Of a DNA stretch of 55,047 nucleotides, positions 43,839 through 52,781 are shown piece by piece. A program made the translations under genes and the position numbers. Origin of the DNA: Ferroplasma sp037442045 (GTDB lineage: Archaea > Thermoplasmatota > Thermoplasmata > Thermoplasmatales > Thermoplasmataceae); NCBI RefSeq assembly GCF_037442045.1, contig NZ_JBBIRC010000003.1, forward strand, positions 1-55,047, written 5' to 3'. Below the pieces are notes generated by a model. It was not told the DNA's origin. It did not search any database and was given only the letters and a program-made list of their open reading frames with translations. How positions within the stretch are numbered: position 1 is the first letter of the stretch; the number at the start of each line of letters is the position of its first letter.

Positions 43839-44303
43839 ATGGTAGAATTTCCTAAATTTCATTGCTGCGTAAATCAAAACGATGAGGAATATGACTCTGA
43901 AATCCAGATGTATTTTGTAAAGGAATACGATCTGGCAGAACTTCTGGCACGGCTTGCTGATCTTGATAAAGTCCATGCAGGTGAGTATAAAAAGATGGTT
44001 AATTATATACAGTCACTTGAAAACTATATAATAACAGGAGAAAAACCCGAAGATTTTCATTTTCTTGAGGATATGGAAGGAGAGAAGGGCTGGGCAAACG
44101 ACTATAAAATTATACTGTCAGATAGCAGGGCCGCACATGTTGCCTTCAGGGGATGCAAAAAGGTAATAGAAGTTTTGTATTATTACAGGCTTGTGTCCAG
44201 AAAATCAGGTTTTACAGAACGTTTCACTTCAGAAAATTTCAGGTCTTTCCTTCTCATGAGGGATATACTTTATAAGAGGGCATCTGAATTAATGAAAAAT
44301 TAA
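43839..44303 (+). CDS. unknown soluble protein, mostly helical
   Basis: A 154-aa protein I do not recognise. It begins MVEFPKFHCCVNQ with a Cys pair, is acidic until residue ~95 and more basic after. Two or three amphipathic helices are suggested (YDLAELLARLADLDKVHAG; EYKKMVNYIQSLENYI; MRDILYKRASELMKN). The Cys residues (CC at 9-10 and one in FRGCKKVIE) could be redox or metal-binding. It is probably leaderless from the ATG at 43839, with CATAAATTATTTATG upstream. It shares 4 nt at its end with the next convergent gene. Confidence 0.7.
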   Translation: MVEFPKFHCCVNQNDEEYDSEIQMYFVKEYDLAELLARLADLDKVHAGEYKKMVNYIQSLENYIITGEKPEDFHFLEDMEGEKGWANDYKIILSDSRAAHVAFRGCKKVIEVLYYYRLVSRKSGFTERFTSENFRSFLLMRDILYKRASELMKN

Positions 44304-44725
44304 TTTGCAGTTAATTTTATTGCATAAAGATAGTAAAATTCAGACATTATTATTATAATAAATGAAACTGCCATTATAATAGAATATATATTTAATTCAT
44401 TAAAAAGGAATAAAAATCCTGAAATTCCAGCCATTATAACGAATGCAAAAGATGTAACACTGGATAAAACCAGTTTAGTATTTCTTATTTTAACGCTGAG
44501 AAGAAGCATTATAAAAGACACTATAAGTATAAGAAAACCAAGCATCATGTGGAACATCACAGCAATATAGCTGGATGGAAAATGGTTTGCAGCATTATTT
44601 GTTACGCTGTTCAATGGCGGAAAAGAAACATAGAGGTTTACATACATTCCCAGAATGAACTGTATTAATAATAAAATCATGATTGCAGCTATTCCAAGCC
44701 TAGCATAACTGTATTTTTGATCCAT
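44300..44725 (-). CDS. four-helix membrane protein, unknown
   Basis: A 141-aa membrane protein with four predicted helices and a short N-terminal cytoplasmic stretch. One histidine lies inside helix 2 (VMFHMMLGFLILIV) and another at the loop before it, which might ligate heme in cytochrome-b-like proteins, but no known family is recognised. It ends 4 nt inside the convergent gene and is followed on the other strand by the aminopeptidase gene. Confidence 0.7.
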   Translation of the reverse strand: MDQKYSYARLGIAAIMILLLIQFILGMYVNLYVSFPPLNSVTNNAANHFPSSYIAVMFHMMLGFLILIVSFIMLLLSVKIRNTKLVLSSVTSFAFVIMAGISGFLFLFNELNIYSIIMAVSFIIIIMSEFYYLYAIKLTAN

Positions 44726-44800
44726 TATTCAGTATACTCTCAAATTATTTAAAATATCTAATGCTGAAAAAATTTATTAAATGTAAGCATATAAACTGTT

Positions 44801-47161
44801 ATGGAAGTTGTCAATTATAATATAAAACTGGATGTGGATTTTGCAGGGAAGAAGTATACAGGCACAGAAAAGGTTGAGATAAAAGACGCAGATAAAAAAA
44901 TATCATTTGACCTGAACAAAATAGACATACATGAAATTAAGATTAATGGAACCGCTGCAAAATATGAAACCACAGAAGAAAATGTATCGTTTAACACTGA
45001 TGGCGGAAATATTTCTGTGAAAGTAAAATTTTCATCGGACAATGACAGGGGCTTAAAAGGGTTTTACGTTGCAGGAACTGAAAAAGAATATATTCTTTCT
45101 ACACAGTTCGAAGAGTCTGATGCCAGAAGGGCATTTCCATGCATTGACAACCCAAACTACAAGGCAACGTTCGATATTGCCATGGTAATCGATAAGGATC
45201 TGCAGGCCATATCAAATATGCCTGTTAAATCAGAAAAAATGGAAAATAACAAAAAAGTTGTTGAGTTCGAAAGGACACCAAGAATGGCAACATATCTTGT
45301 TTACCTTGGTGTTGGCCACTTCGATGAGACAGTAGATGAATATAAAGGCAAGAAACTTTATTTAACTGCAATGAAGGGGCATTTAACATCATCAAGATAT
45401 CCGCTTGAAACTGCAAAAAAATCTTTAAATTACCTGGAAACTTACACTGGGATAGATTACATGCTTCCAAAACTGAATTTAATATCTGTTCCAGAATTCG
45501 CTGCGGGAGCTATGGAAAACTGGGGAGCAATAACATTCAGGGAAATATTATTGAATATTGATAAATCTACAACAAGCAGAAGCTATAAAAGAACTTCTGA
45601 AGTTATAACACATGAACTTGTGCACATGTGGTTCGGTGACCTGGTAACAATGAAGTGGTGGAATGATTTATGGCTCAATGAAAGCTTTGCAACATTCTTT
45701 GCTTTTAAAACGGTGGATAATACAGACCCGGAATGGAAGTTTTTTGGGGACTTTTTGCTTGACCAGACAGATGGCGCATACACAATGGATGCACTTAAAA
45801 ACTCACATCCAATTAATGCCGATGTTTCAGACCCAAGAAGCATATCACAGTTATCATATGAAATAAGGTATGGAAAAGGGTCGAATGTACTGAGGATGAT
45901 TGAAGCCTATGTTGGCAAGGATGTATTCATGAAGGCAATGAGGAATTACCTTAAAGAATTCTCATTTAAGAATGCTTCCGGTTCAGATTTATGGAATGCA
46001 ATAGAAAAAGAATCTGGCCAGGGAATATCGTCAATAATGGAACAGTGGATTTCCCAGAAAGGGTATCCTTACCTGATTGCAGAAAGGGATGGAGATTCAC
46101 TGAAAATTTCACAGAAACAGTTTTATTTCTTGAATGGGGAAAGCTCTTCGTGGAAAATACCATTATTTGTTAATAGATTTTCAAAGGAAGAAAAACTGTT
46201 AATGGAAGGAAATGAGATAAAAATTGACGGCGACATATTATCATTGAACTATGACCATGATGGATTTTACAGGGTATTATACGACGATACCATGTTTGAA
46301 ACAGTATCCAGGAATTTATCACAGATCACTGCAACTGAAAAATGGGGAATTGCAAACGATTTATATGCATTCCTTCTTTCCGGTAAAATCAGTTTGACAC
46401 AGTATGTAAGGAGGCTGGAAAAACTGTATGTAATTAATGAAAACATAGTAATAGATGAAATATCAAAACAGCTTTACAATCTTTATACAATAACAAACAA
46501 CACATATTTCAGAGACCTTGCCAATTTCTACATAAAGGACAAAATGGAATATATAGAGACAACAAAAAAGGATGATTTCAATTACAAAATCACACTTTCC
46601 GGGCTTTACACAAAACTTGCATACATAAATAATGATTTCTGCAAATCACTGCTGAAAAAATACAGCAATTACGAAAGCGTGGATCCGGATTTCAGGCTTG
46701 CATACCTTGTTGCACAGGCAAAAGTCAACAATGATTTTGCTTATTTTGCAAATATAATAGAGAAAACAACAAACGACGAGGACAAAACAAAAGCGATAAC
46801 AGCTTCTGGAAGCCTTGAAGGCGACAAAAACCATAATGCAATTATGGAATTTGTAAAATCAGGAAAGGCAAAGAAACAGGATATGGATTCTTTCTTTGTC
46901 GCCATGTCTTCCAGCGAAGGATCAAGGCAGTATGTGCTAAACAATTTAAAAAACATTGTTGATACACTTTACAGCTTCCAGATCAGCCCATTGAGAATCA
47001 ACAGAAGCGTACAGGCAATGATTGGCAACGCTGGAGTTAAAGACCCTGAAAAGATGAAAAAAGATGTTGAAGCAATAAGAAAGGATGAAATATTTGGTGG
47101 GATCAATAAGGGTCTTGAATTCCTGGAAATCTACGAAAATTTGATAAAAAATACAAAATAA
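44801..47161 (+). CDS. M1-family zinc aminopeptidase (tricorn interacting factor F2/F3-like)
   Basis: A 786-aa metallopeptidase that trims short peptides from the N-terminus, the final step of cytosolic protein degradation after the proteasome and tricorn protease in Thermoplasmatales. The exopeptidase motif is GAMENWGAITF near residue 235. Zinc ligands are His271, His275 and Glu294 (THELVHMWFGD...LWLNESF), with catalytic Glu272. The N-terminal beta domain and the ~400-residue helical C-terminal domain match the F2/F3 architecture and length. A TATA-like ATTTATTAAATG (~44776-44788) precedes the ATG by about 20 nt. Confidence 0.95.
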   Translation: MEVVNYNIKLDVDFAGKKYTGTEKVEIKDADKKISFDLNKIDIHEIKINGTAAKYETTEENVSFNTDGGNISVKVKFSSDNDRGLKGFYVAGTEKEYILSTQFEESDARRAFPCIDNPNYKATFDIAMVIDKDLQAISNMPVKSEKMENNKKVVEFERTPRMATYLVYLGVGHFDETVDEYKGKKLYLTAMKGHLTSSRYPLETAKKSLNYLETYTGIDYMLPKLNLISVPEFAAGAMENWGAITFREILLNIDKSTTSRSYKRTSEVITHELVHMWFGDLVTMKWWNDLWLNESFATFFAFKTVDNTDPEWKFFGDFLLDQTDGAYTMDALKNSHPINADVSDPRSISQLSYEIRYGKGSNVLRMIEAYVGKDVFMKAMRNYLKEFSFKNASGSDLWNAIEKESGQGISSIMEQWISQKGYPYLIAERDGDSLKISQKQFYFLNGESSSWKIPLFVNRFSKEEKLLMEGNEIKIDGDILSLNYDHDGFYRVLYDDTMFETVSRNLSQITATEKWGIANDLYAFLLSGKISLTQYVRRLEKLYVINENIVIDEISKQLYNLYTITNNTYFRDLANFYIKDKMEYIETTKKDDFNYKITLSGLYTKLAYINNDFCKSLLKKYSNYESVDPDFRLAYLVAQAKVNNDFAYFANIIEKTTNDEDKTKAITASGSLEGDKNHNAIMEFVKSGKAKKQDMDSFFVAMSSSEGSRQYVLNNLKNIVDTLYSFQISPLRINRSVQAMIGNAGVKDPEKMKKDVEAIRKDEIFGGINKGLEFLEIYENLIKNTK

Positions 47162-47162
47162 A

Positions 47163-48407
47163 TTAATAATTTTTTATATCCTTTAAATTTAATGTGGAAA
47201 ATGGTATGACCATTTCTTCTTTGCTTAATCCACCATGCATTCCACGGTCTTTTATTATATCATCTTCATAATATCTGTACCATACAGTATTTCCTGAATA
47301 TGGCAGAACTATAACATCACCGATTCTTGACATATATTTATCATCCGGTTTCCCCATTATGCCTGAAGAAATTAATTCATGTCTGGTTATTACATCTGCT
47401 TTGCCTTCAAGCTGGTTTTCCAGCAGAAGTTTTAATTTAACTGGAACTTCTGTATGCATGGACATGTCCCTCGGGCTCCATGATTCCGGTATTTTCTTAC
47501 CGTTATTTGATGATAGCAGATCTTCCACGCCGGAAACATAAATTTTACTGTTAACAGGTGTGAATCCATGGTCTGATGAAACTATCACTGAAATATCCTG
47601 GCCTGCAAGTTCCTTTAAAAGCATATCAAACATTTCAGCTATATAATGCAGTGATTCGAGATGTTCTGGGCTTCCCGGGCCATAACGGTGCTCCATTTTA
47701 TCCGGCTCTTCGATGTAAAAGAATGTGTATGAATCCTCTTTCATTTTCCCAAGAAGCTTTTTTAAAATCATGAATCCTTCAAAGAGAAAATCGTATCTTT
47801 TCCTTTCCTTTGCACCGGAATACATAATTTTGCTGTAACTGCTTTTAAGCAATTCACTGTATGATAAAACATATGATTTTATCCCATTTTCTTTTAAAGT
47901 TTCATAAAATGTTTTGCCATGGAAAAGCAGTGAAGGATCAGGATCAAGCACTTTAAATTCAGACCTATCCTGTTTATATGCAGGAATGAACGGCAAACTC
48001 TTTAAAACCATATTATATTTTTCAATATACAATCTCCATTCAAAAAGGCCATGTTCCCATGGTGGAACTCCGGTATTTATTGTATTGCTTGCAGCTGCAG
48101 TCGTTGATGGAAAAATTGTAGTAATTGGAGAAACTATTCCTGATCTGTTGAATTCCTGAAAGGCTTTATAATTGCCCAGATAATTGACCCAGCTGTCATA
48201 ACCGGTGCCATCCATATATATGAATACCACCTTTCTGTTTCCAGTTATATTGTTATACAGTTTCTTTTCAAGGCCCTTGCCATTATGGTTTATATCAAAT
48301 AATGATAATATTGTATTATTTATATTTGCAAAATTGTAGCCATTATAATCTGGATATACAAAATGTGCATCGGACCTGTAACGGTACTGCATTTCATCAT
48401 TTATCAT
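47163..48407 (-). CDS. alkaline-phosphatase-superfamily phosphodiesterase
   Basis: A 414-aa soluble hydrolase of the nucleotide pyrophosphatase/phosphodiesterase branch. Metal-binding VVFIYMDGTGYDSW near residue 55 carries the first Asp. PSTTAAASNTINTG near 100 holds the nucleophilic Thr, EEPDKMEHRYGPGS carries Asp/His, and VSSDHGFTPVN is the DHG motif. The last metal ligand is in GMHGGLSKEEM. No signal peptide. The substrate is unknown. It abuts the aminopeptidase stop by one base, convergent. The ATG at 48407 suits an upstream AATAAATAATTAAT element. Confidence 0.88.
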   Translation of the reverse strand: MINDEMQYRYRSDAHFVYPDYNGYNFANINNTILSLFDINHNGKGLEKKLYNNITGNRKVVFIYMDGTGYDSWVNYLGNYKAFQEFNRSGIVSPITTIFPSTTAAASNTINTGVPPWEHGLFEWRLYIEKYNMVLKSLPFIPAYKQDRSEFKVLDPDPSLLFHGKTFYETLKENGIKSYVLSYSELLKSSYSKIMYSGAKERKRYDFLFEGFMILKKLLGKMKEDSYTFFYIEEPDKMEHRYGPGSPEHLESLHYIAEMFDMLLKELAGQDISVIVSSDHGFTPVNSKIYVSGVEDLLSSNNGKKIPESWSPRDMSMHTEVPVKLKLLLENQLEGKADVITRHELISSGIMGKPDDKYMSRIGDVIVLPYSGNTVWYRYYEDDIIKDRGMHGGLSKEEMVIPFSTLNLKDIKNY

Positions 48408-48716
48408 ATTATAATATTGCTGAATCGTATTAATTATTTATTGGAAAAATTTATTCAATCTGCGAGATACCTCAAAAAGCACTATTTATTTTATTGCTTG
48501 ATTGCATTTATGCTTCTTCAGGGTTATAATTTCATAAGATCCGGTGTATTTATATGAACTCAAATTTTTGACAGTTAGTACAGTTCCTTTTCATATATTT
48601 TAATCCGCATTTTTGTTAGTATTATAATTCACAATAAACCCGGCATCAATAGGATGTAATTAATTATTTGAAATCATTTATAAATTTGGAATTATGACCA
48701 GAAAAAAACAAAAGTA
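48408..48716. other. 309-bp non-coding region, nothing convincing seen
   Basis: It lies between the start of the phosphodiesterase and the end of the APC permease gene, both on the minus strand. It holds only frames below 20 residues, including a 14-residue minus-strand frame with a CxxC pair. A TATA-like stretch near 48426-48440 serves the phosphodiesterase. No tRNA, hairpin with GC arms or repeat was found by eye. Confidence 0.5.
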
Positions 48717-50090
48717 TTATTCCGGTTTTGTATGCACAAGGTATTTACTGGATATGGCAGAATATATTAATCCGGCAATAACCCATGCAATAAAACTTAC
48801 AGAAGCTATTATAACAATTTTATCTATGCTGATAAAACTCCCGTAAAATACAAAGCCAAGTATTGCTATAGATATTGCAGGCAGAATAACATCCATGGCA
48901 ATATTTAATTTTGCCTTCATTTTCCTGACAATTCCTGCCAGAGATGCATTTGCGAACATATGAACAAGAAGTGCAGCCAGCGTGGCAGCTATGCCTGTGT
49001 AAAGAAAGGCGTTGAAGCCACCCAGGGTTACAACTGCAATGGCGCCAATTATGAATGCTATAATTACCATCAGGCCTGCAGCTATATGTGGTGTTCTCCT
49101 CTGTTCATGAACATTTGATAATATGCCGGGAAGAACATTATCCCTGCTCATTGAAAATACAACTCTTGAAAGTGAATTTGTAAATACAACTGAATCCGTG
49201 AATAAGCTATTGACAAATAAAACTGTTATTACAATTGCTCCAATAATGCCAAGGTAGCTTTTTGTCAGTATAATTCCAGGCACAAGTTCTTTAGAGAAGC
49301 TCAACATCCTTGAAGGGCCCCAGCCAACGGTAAATGCATATGAAGCAAGGATAAAGAACAATCCCAGGACTATTACTGAGACAAGGACTCCTCTTCCTAT
49401 TACCTTATTTGCATCCTTTGCTTCCTCTCCAAGAGGTGTTGCTGTACCAAAACCAGAAAATGCTGTATACATGAACAGTACGCCGAGCATTACGCCAGTG
49501 AAACCGTGTATGGCATAAACAGGAGTAAATACAGAAATTGTATTTATAGATGGTTTCGCTGTTATAATTATTATGCTTATTGCAGCTATAATTATTACTT
49601 CAATTGTGGCCATGACCATGGCATACCGTACTGAATTCTTGACTCCGGAAAATGATACAAAATATCCAAAGGCCAGAATCAAAACGAGAAGCAAAACCCA
49701 GGAATAGAATGGTATTATAATTCCAAATACAGTATCAAGAAGTGCCGGAAGGAATATTGCAACACTCAAACCAATAAAGGCAAGTGACATGATCTGGTAC
49801 ATTATATACATCCAGCCAGTAAAAACCCCTGCAAAATTTCCAAGTCCTTCCCTGCTGTATGCGTAATAACCGCCTGCGCCTGCAACATGCCTTGAAATTC
49901 TGTTGATTATTATGGCATTGATTAAAACAATAACAAATGCCACTACAGCAGATAAGGGCAGTGACCCCAGGGCAAAGGCAGCCGATCCAGTTAACGTTGC
50001 AACGGCAGCACCTGCAGGAGCCGAACCTGCAACACCCTGAAATATAACATTATAAAGTGATAAAGAATCTTTTTTAAGGCCAGTTTTCAT
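48717..50090 (-). CDS. APC-superfamily amino acid permease
   Basis: A 457-aa membrane transporter with about 12 helices. The unwound substrate-binding loop of helix 1 is seen as GVAGSAPAGAAVATLTG, and helix 6 contains FMYTAFSGFGTATPLGEEAKD, a hallmark region of APC permeases; MSRDNVLPG is typical of the loop after helix 8. The substrate, amino acid or amine, cannot be read. It begins after an AGTATAAATATAAAT promoter (about 50103-50135) in the region shared with the divergent H+-ATPase gene. Confidence 0.9.
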   Translation of the reverse strand: MKTGLKKDSLSLYNVIFQGVAGSAPAGAAVATLTGSAAFALGSLPLSAVVAFVIVLINAIIINRISRHVAGAGGYYAYSREGLGNFAGVFTGWMYIMYQIMSLAFIGLSVAIFLPALLDTVFGIIIPFYSWVLLLVLILAFGYFVSFSGVKNSVRYAMVMATIEVIIIAAISIIIITAKPSINTISVFTPVYAIHGFTGVMLGVLFMYTAFSGFGTATPLGEEAKDANKVIGRGVLVSVIVLGLFFILASYAFTVGWGPSRMLSFSKELVPGIILTKSYLGIIGAIVITVLFVNSLFTDSVVFTNSLSRVVFSMSRDNVLPGILSNVHEQRRTPHIAAGLMVIIAFIIGAIAVVTLGGFNAFLYTGIAATLAALLVHMFANASLAGIVRKMKAKLNIAMDVILPAISIAILGFVFYGSFISIDKIVIIASVSFIAWVIAGLIYSAISSKYLVHTKPE

Positions 50091-50308
50091 TGAACATATA
50101 TGTAAAATAAATATTTATATTTATACTGCAGAGTGTATCAAATCCATTCATTATCAACGGTTTAGAAAGAATTATTTCTCTCAAAAAATAAAATGTTTAA
50201 ATCACAAAGATGCGAATATTAATGTTTTTTAATTTATTATTTAACAATCAATCTACACAAATGATGTGATATTGGTGTTATTTAGATATTATTATAGTTT
50301 TTAGGGCA

Positions 50309-50318
50309 ATATTTAAGA
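50309..50318 (+). promoter_or_regulatory. TATA element of the P-type ATPase gene
   Basis: ATATTTAAGA is centred about 31 nt before the ATG at 50345. It lies in the 254-bp region between the divergent permease and ATPase genes. Confidence 0.45.
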
Positions 50319-50344
50319 TTTGATTCGTAATAATAGTTACAACT

Positions 50345-52699
50345 ATGGATAACTTTGATAAAGACGGCATAGATGAAATTTTTAAAAAGCTTAATTGCAG
50401 TGCGGATGGATTAACATCTGATGAAGCGTCAAGAAGAATTTCACAGTACGGCCCCAACGAAGTTATAGCAAAAAAACAGAGCAAAATTATTAAATTTTTA
50501 AAGAAATTCTGGGCACCAATACCATGGATGCTTGAAATTACAATTCTAATAACATTTTTCCTTGGCAAGTACAGTGATATGTATATAATTCTATTTTTAT
50601 TGATTTTTAACAGCATAATATCTTTTACCCAGGAATCAAAGGCAGACAATGCCGTAGAATTATTGAAGAAAAAACTGTCGGTGCAGGCAAGGGTTTTAAG
50701 GGACAAACAGTGGCAGCTTGTTGAAGCAAGAATGCTTGTTCCGGGCGATATAGTCCATATAAGGCTTGGAGATGTGGTTCCAGCTGATATAAAAATAATT
50801 GATAACCAGGTGGAGATAGACCAGTCTGCCCTTACGGGTGAATCACTATCAGTTAATAAAAAAATTAATGACCTAGTTTACTCAAGCTCAATAGTAAAAA
50901 GGGGTGAAACAACTGGAATTGTAGTAGCCACGGGGAAAAATACATACTTTGGAAAAACAACAGAACTTGTTGAAATGGCAAATACAAAATCGCATATAGA
51001 AGAATTAATCATGGGCATAGTAAAAGAATTGATAGCCATAGATACGCTTCTGGTTCTTGCCCTGGTTGTATTTTCCTTTTTTACCCACGTAAATTTAAGT
51101 GATGTCATACCATTTGCCCTGGTTGTTTTAATAGCATCAATACCTGTAGCATTGCCTGCAACTTTTACAATAGCTATGGCCCTTGGGGCACTGCATATGT
51201 CAAAGCGCGGAGAAATAGTAACAAGATTGTCCGCAATAGAAGACGCTGCTTCAATGGATACTTTATGCATGGATAAAACCGGGACAATAACAGAGGATAA
51301 ATTAACATTGAATGTTCCAAAAGTTTACAGTAGCGATGAAGAAAAATTATTGTTATACGCTTCATATGCATCAGAAAGGGAAAGCCAGGACCCAATAGAC
51401 AATGCAATACTTGATTTCGCAAAATCAAAAAACATAGAACCGGACTATTCAAAAAGAATTAAATTCACCCCATTTGACCCTTCAATCAAAAGGACTGAAG
51501 CAGTAATCAATGACGGCGAAAAAGAAATTCACATAGTAAAAGGTGCACCGCAGGTAATTAAAAGCCTTTCAAAAAATGTGCCAGAATCCTATGATGATGA
51601 TATAAATAAATTTTCTTTGCAGGGATTCAGGCTGATATCTATTGCGTATGGTGAAAACGATTTAACAGTAGCAGGGTTAATACCACTTTATGACCCGCCA
51701 AGAAAGGACTCAAAAGAACTTATAAGTGAATTGAAAGCATTGAGCATTTCACCGGTAATGATTACTGGAGACAACAGGTTAATAGCCGAGGAAGTGGCCG
51801 GTGAAATAGGCCTGGATAAGGAACTGTGCGATGTAAAAAATATAAAAAGTTCAAATGCAGGAATAAAGAATTGTTCAATTTTTGCAGAGGTGTTTCCTGA
51901 AGATAAATATTATATTGTAAAGGCTCTGCAGAAATCAAAAAAGATAGTTGGTATGACCGGTGATGGCGTAAACGATTCACCTGCACTGAAACAGGCTGAA
52001 TTTGGCGTTGCTGTTTCCACTGCAACAGATGTTGCAAAAGCTTCAGCAAGCGTAGTTTTAACACATCCAGGATTAACTGATATAGTTGACGGCGTAAAAT
52101 CAGGCAGGAGAATTTACCAGAGAATGCTTACTTATACGCTGAACAAAATAATTAAAACAATACAGGTCGCATTCTTTTTAACACTTTCATTTTTTATAGT
52201 AAGATTTTTTGTTACAACGCCATTTGATGTAATACTCCTTTTGTTTGCAAATGATTTTGTTACAATGTCAATAGCAACAGATAATGTTTCATATTCCATG
52301 AGGCCAGAAAAATGGAAGGTTAAATCACTTATTTCTTCTTCCGCAATACTTGCTTCTTTACTGGTAATAGAAGGCTTTGTTTTTCTGTACATTGGATTAT
52401 ACTATAACCTGACGGTTAACGAAATCCATACATTCATATTCGATATGCTTGTATTTTCAGGGCAGTTTACTGTTTATATGGTCAGGGAAAGGAAGAGATT
52501 TTACCAGTCAAGGCCAGGCACAATTTTAATGCTTTCAAGTGTGATAGATATCATTGTAATATCATCGTTTTCATATTACGGAATACTTGTGTCTGCAATC
52601 CCGTTAACATTTGTAATAGCAAGCGTAGCAATAACATTTGTCTGGATGGTCTTTATGGATACGATAAAGAATGTGGTTTTCAAACATTATAAGCTGTAA
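50345..52699 (+). CDS. P-type proton-transporting ATPase (P3A type)
   Basis: A 784-aa cation pump resembling plasma-membrane H+-ATPases. The N-terminal cytoplasmic domain is followed by TM1-2 (PWMLEITILITFFLGKYSDM onward), actuator TGES in SALTGESLSVN, and TM3-4 containing SIPVALPATFTIAMALGA. The phosphorylation site is Asp310 in CMDKTGTITED, the nucleotide domain has KGAPQVI, and the hinge reads MTGDGVNDSPALKQAEFGVAV. Six C-terminal helices complete it. It lacks the extended C-terminal autoinhibitory domain of plant pumps. It could maintain the pH gradient of an acidophile, exporting protons. Confidence 0.94.
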   Translation: MDNFDKDGIDEIFKKLNCSADGLTSDEASRRISQYGPNEVIAKKQSKIIKFLKKFWAPIPWMLEITILITFFLGKYSDMYIILFLLIFNSIISFTQESKADNAVELLKKKLSVQARVLRDKQWQLVEARMLVPGDIVHIRLGDVVPADIKIIDNQVEIDQSALTGESLSVNKKINDLVYSSSIVKRGETTGIVVATGKNTYFGKTTELVEMANTKSHIEELIMGIVKELIAIDTLLVLALVVFSFFTHVNLSDVIPFALVVLIASIPVALPATFTIAMALGALHMSKRGEIVTRLSAIEDAASMDTLCMDKTGTITEDKLTLNVPKVYSSDEEKLLLYASYASERESQDPIDNAILDFAKSKNIEPDYSKRIKFTPFDPSIKRTEAVINDGEKEIHIVKGAPQVIKSLSKNVPESYDDDINKFSLQGFRLISIAYGENDLTVAGLIPLYDPPRKDSKELISELKALSISPVMITGDNRLIAEEVAGEIGLDKELCDVKNIKSSNAGIKNCSIFAEVFPEDKYYIVKALQKSKKIVGMTGDGVNDSPALKQAEFGVAVSTATDVAKASASVVLTHPGLTDIVDGVKSGRRIYQRMLTYTLNKIIKTIQVAFFLTLSFFIVRFFVTTPFDVILLLFANDFVTMSIATDNVSYSMRPEKWKVKSLISSSAILASLLVIEGFVFLYIGLYYNLTVNEIHTFIFDMLVFSGQFTVYMVRERKRFYQSRPGTILMLSSVIDIIVISSFSYYGILVSAIPLTFVIASVAITFVWMVFMDTIKNVVFKHYKL

Positions 52700-52753
52700 T
52701 TTAAGTAATTTAAATTTCTTAATACAGTGAATAAATTTCATGATTTGGAAATT

Positions 52754-52762
52754 GTTATATAC
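52754..52762 (+). promoter_or_regulatory. TATA element of the formate dehydrogenase-like gene
   Basis: GTTATATAC is centred 24 nt before the ATG at 52782 and inside the longer in-frame reading from 52740, so it supports the shorter protein as the true product. Confidence 0.55.
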
Positions 52763-52781
52763 CCAACCGGGTTATAATAGT

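Noticed and set aside
48694..48858. Small plus-strand frame starting MTRKKQKYYS at the end of the permease gene
   Set aside because: It overlaps the permease coding region and the TATA-like sequence is only about 14 nt ahead of the ATG, too close for an archaeal promoter.
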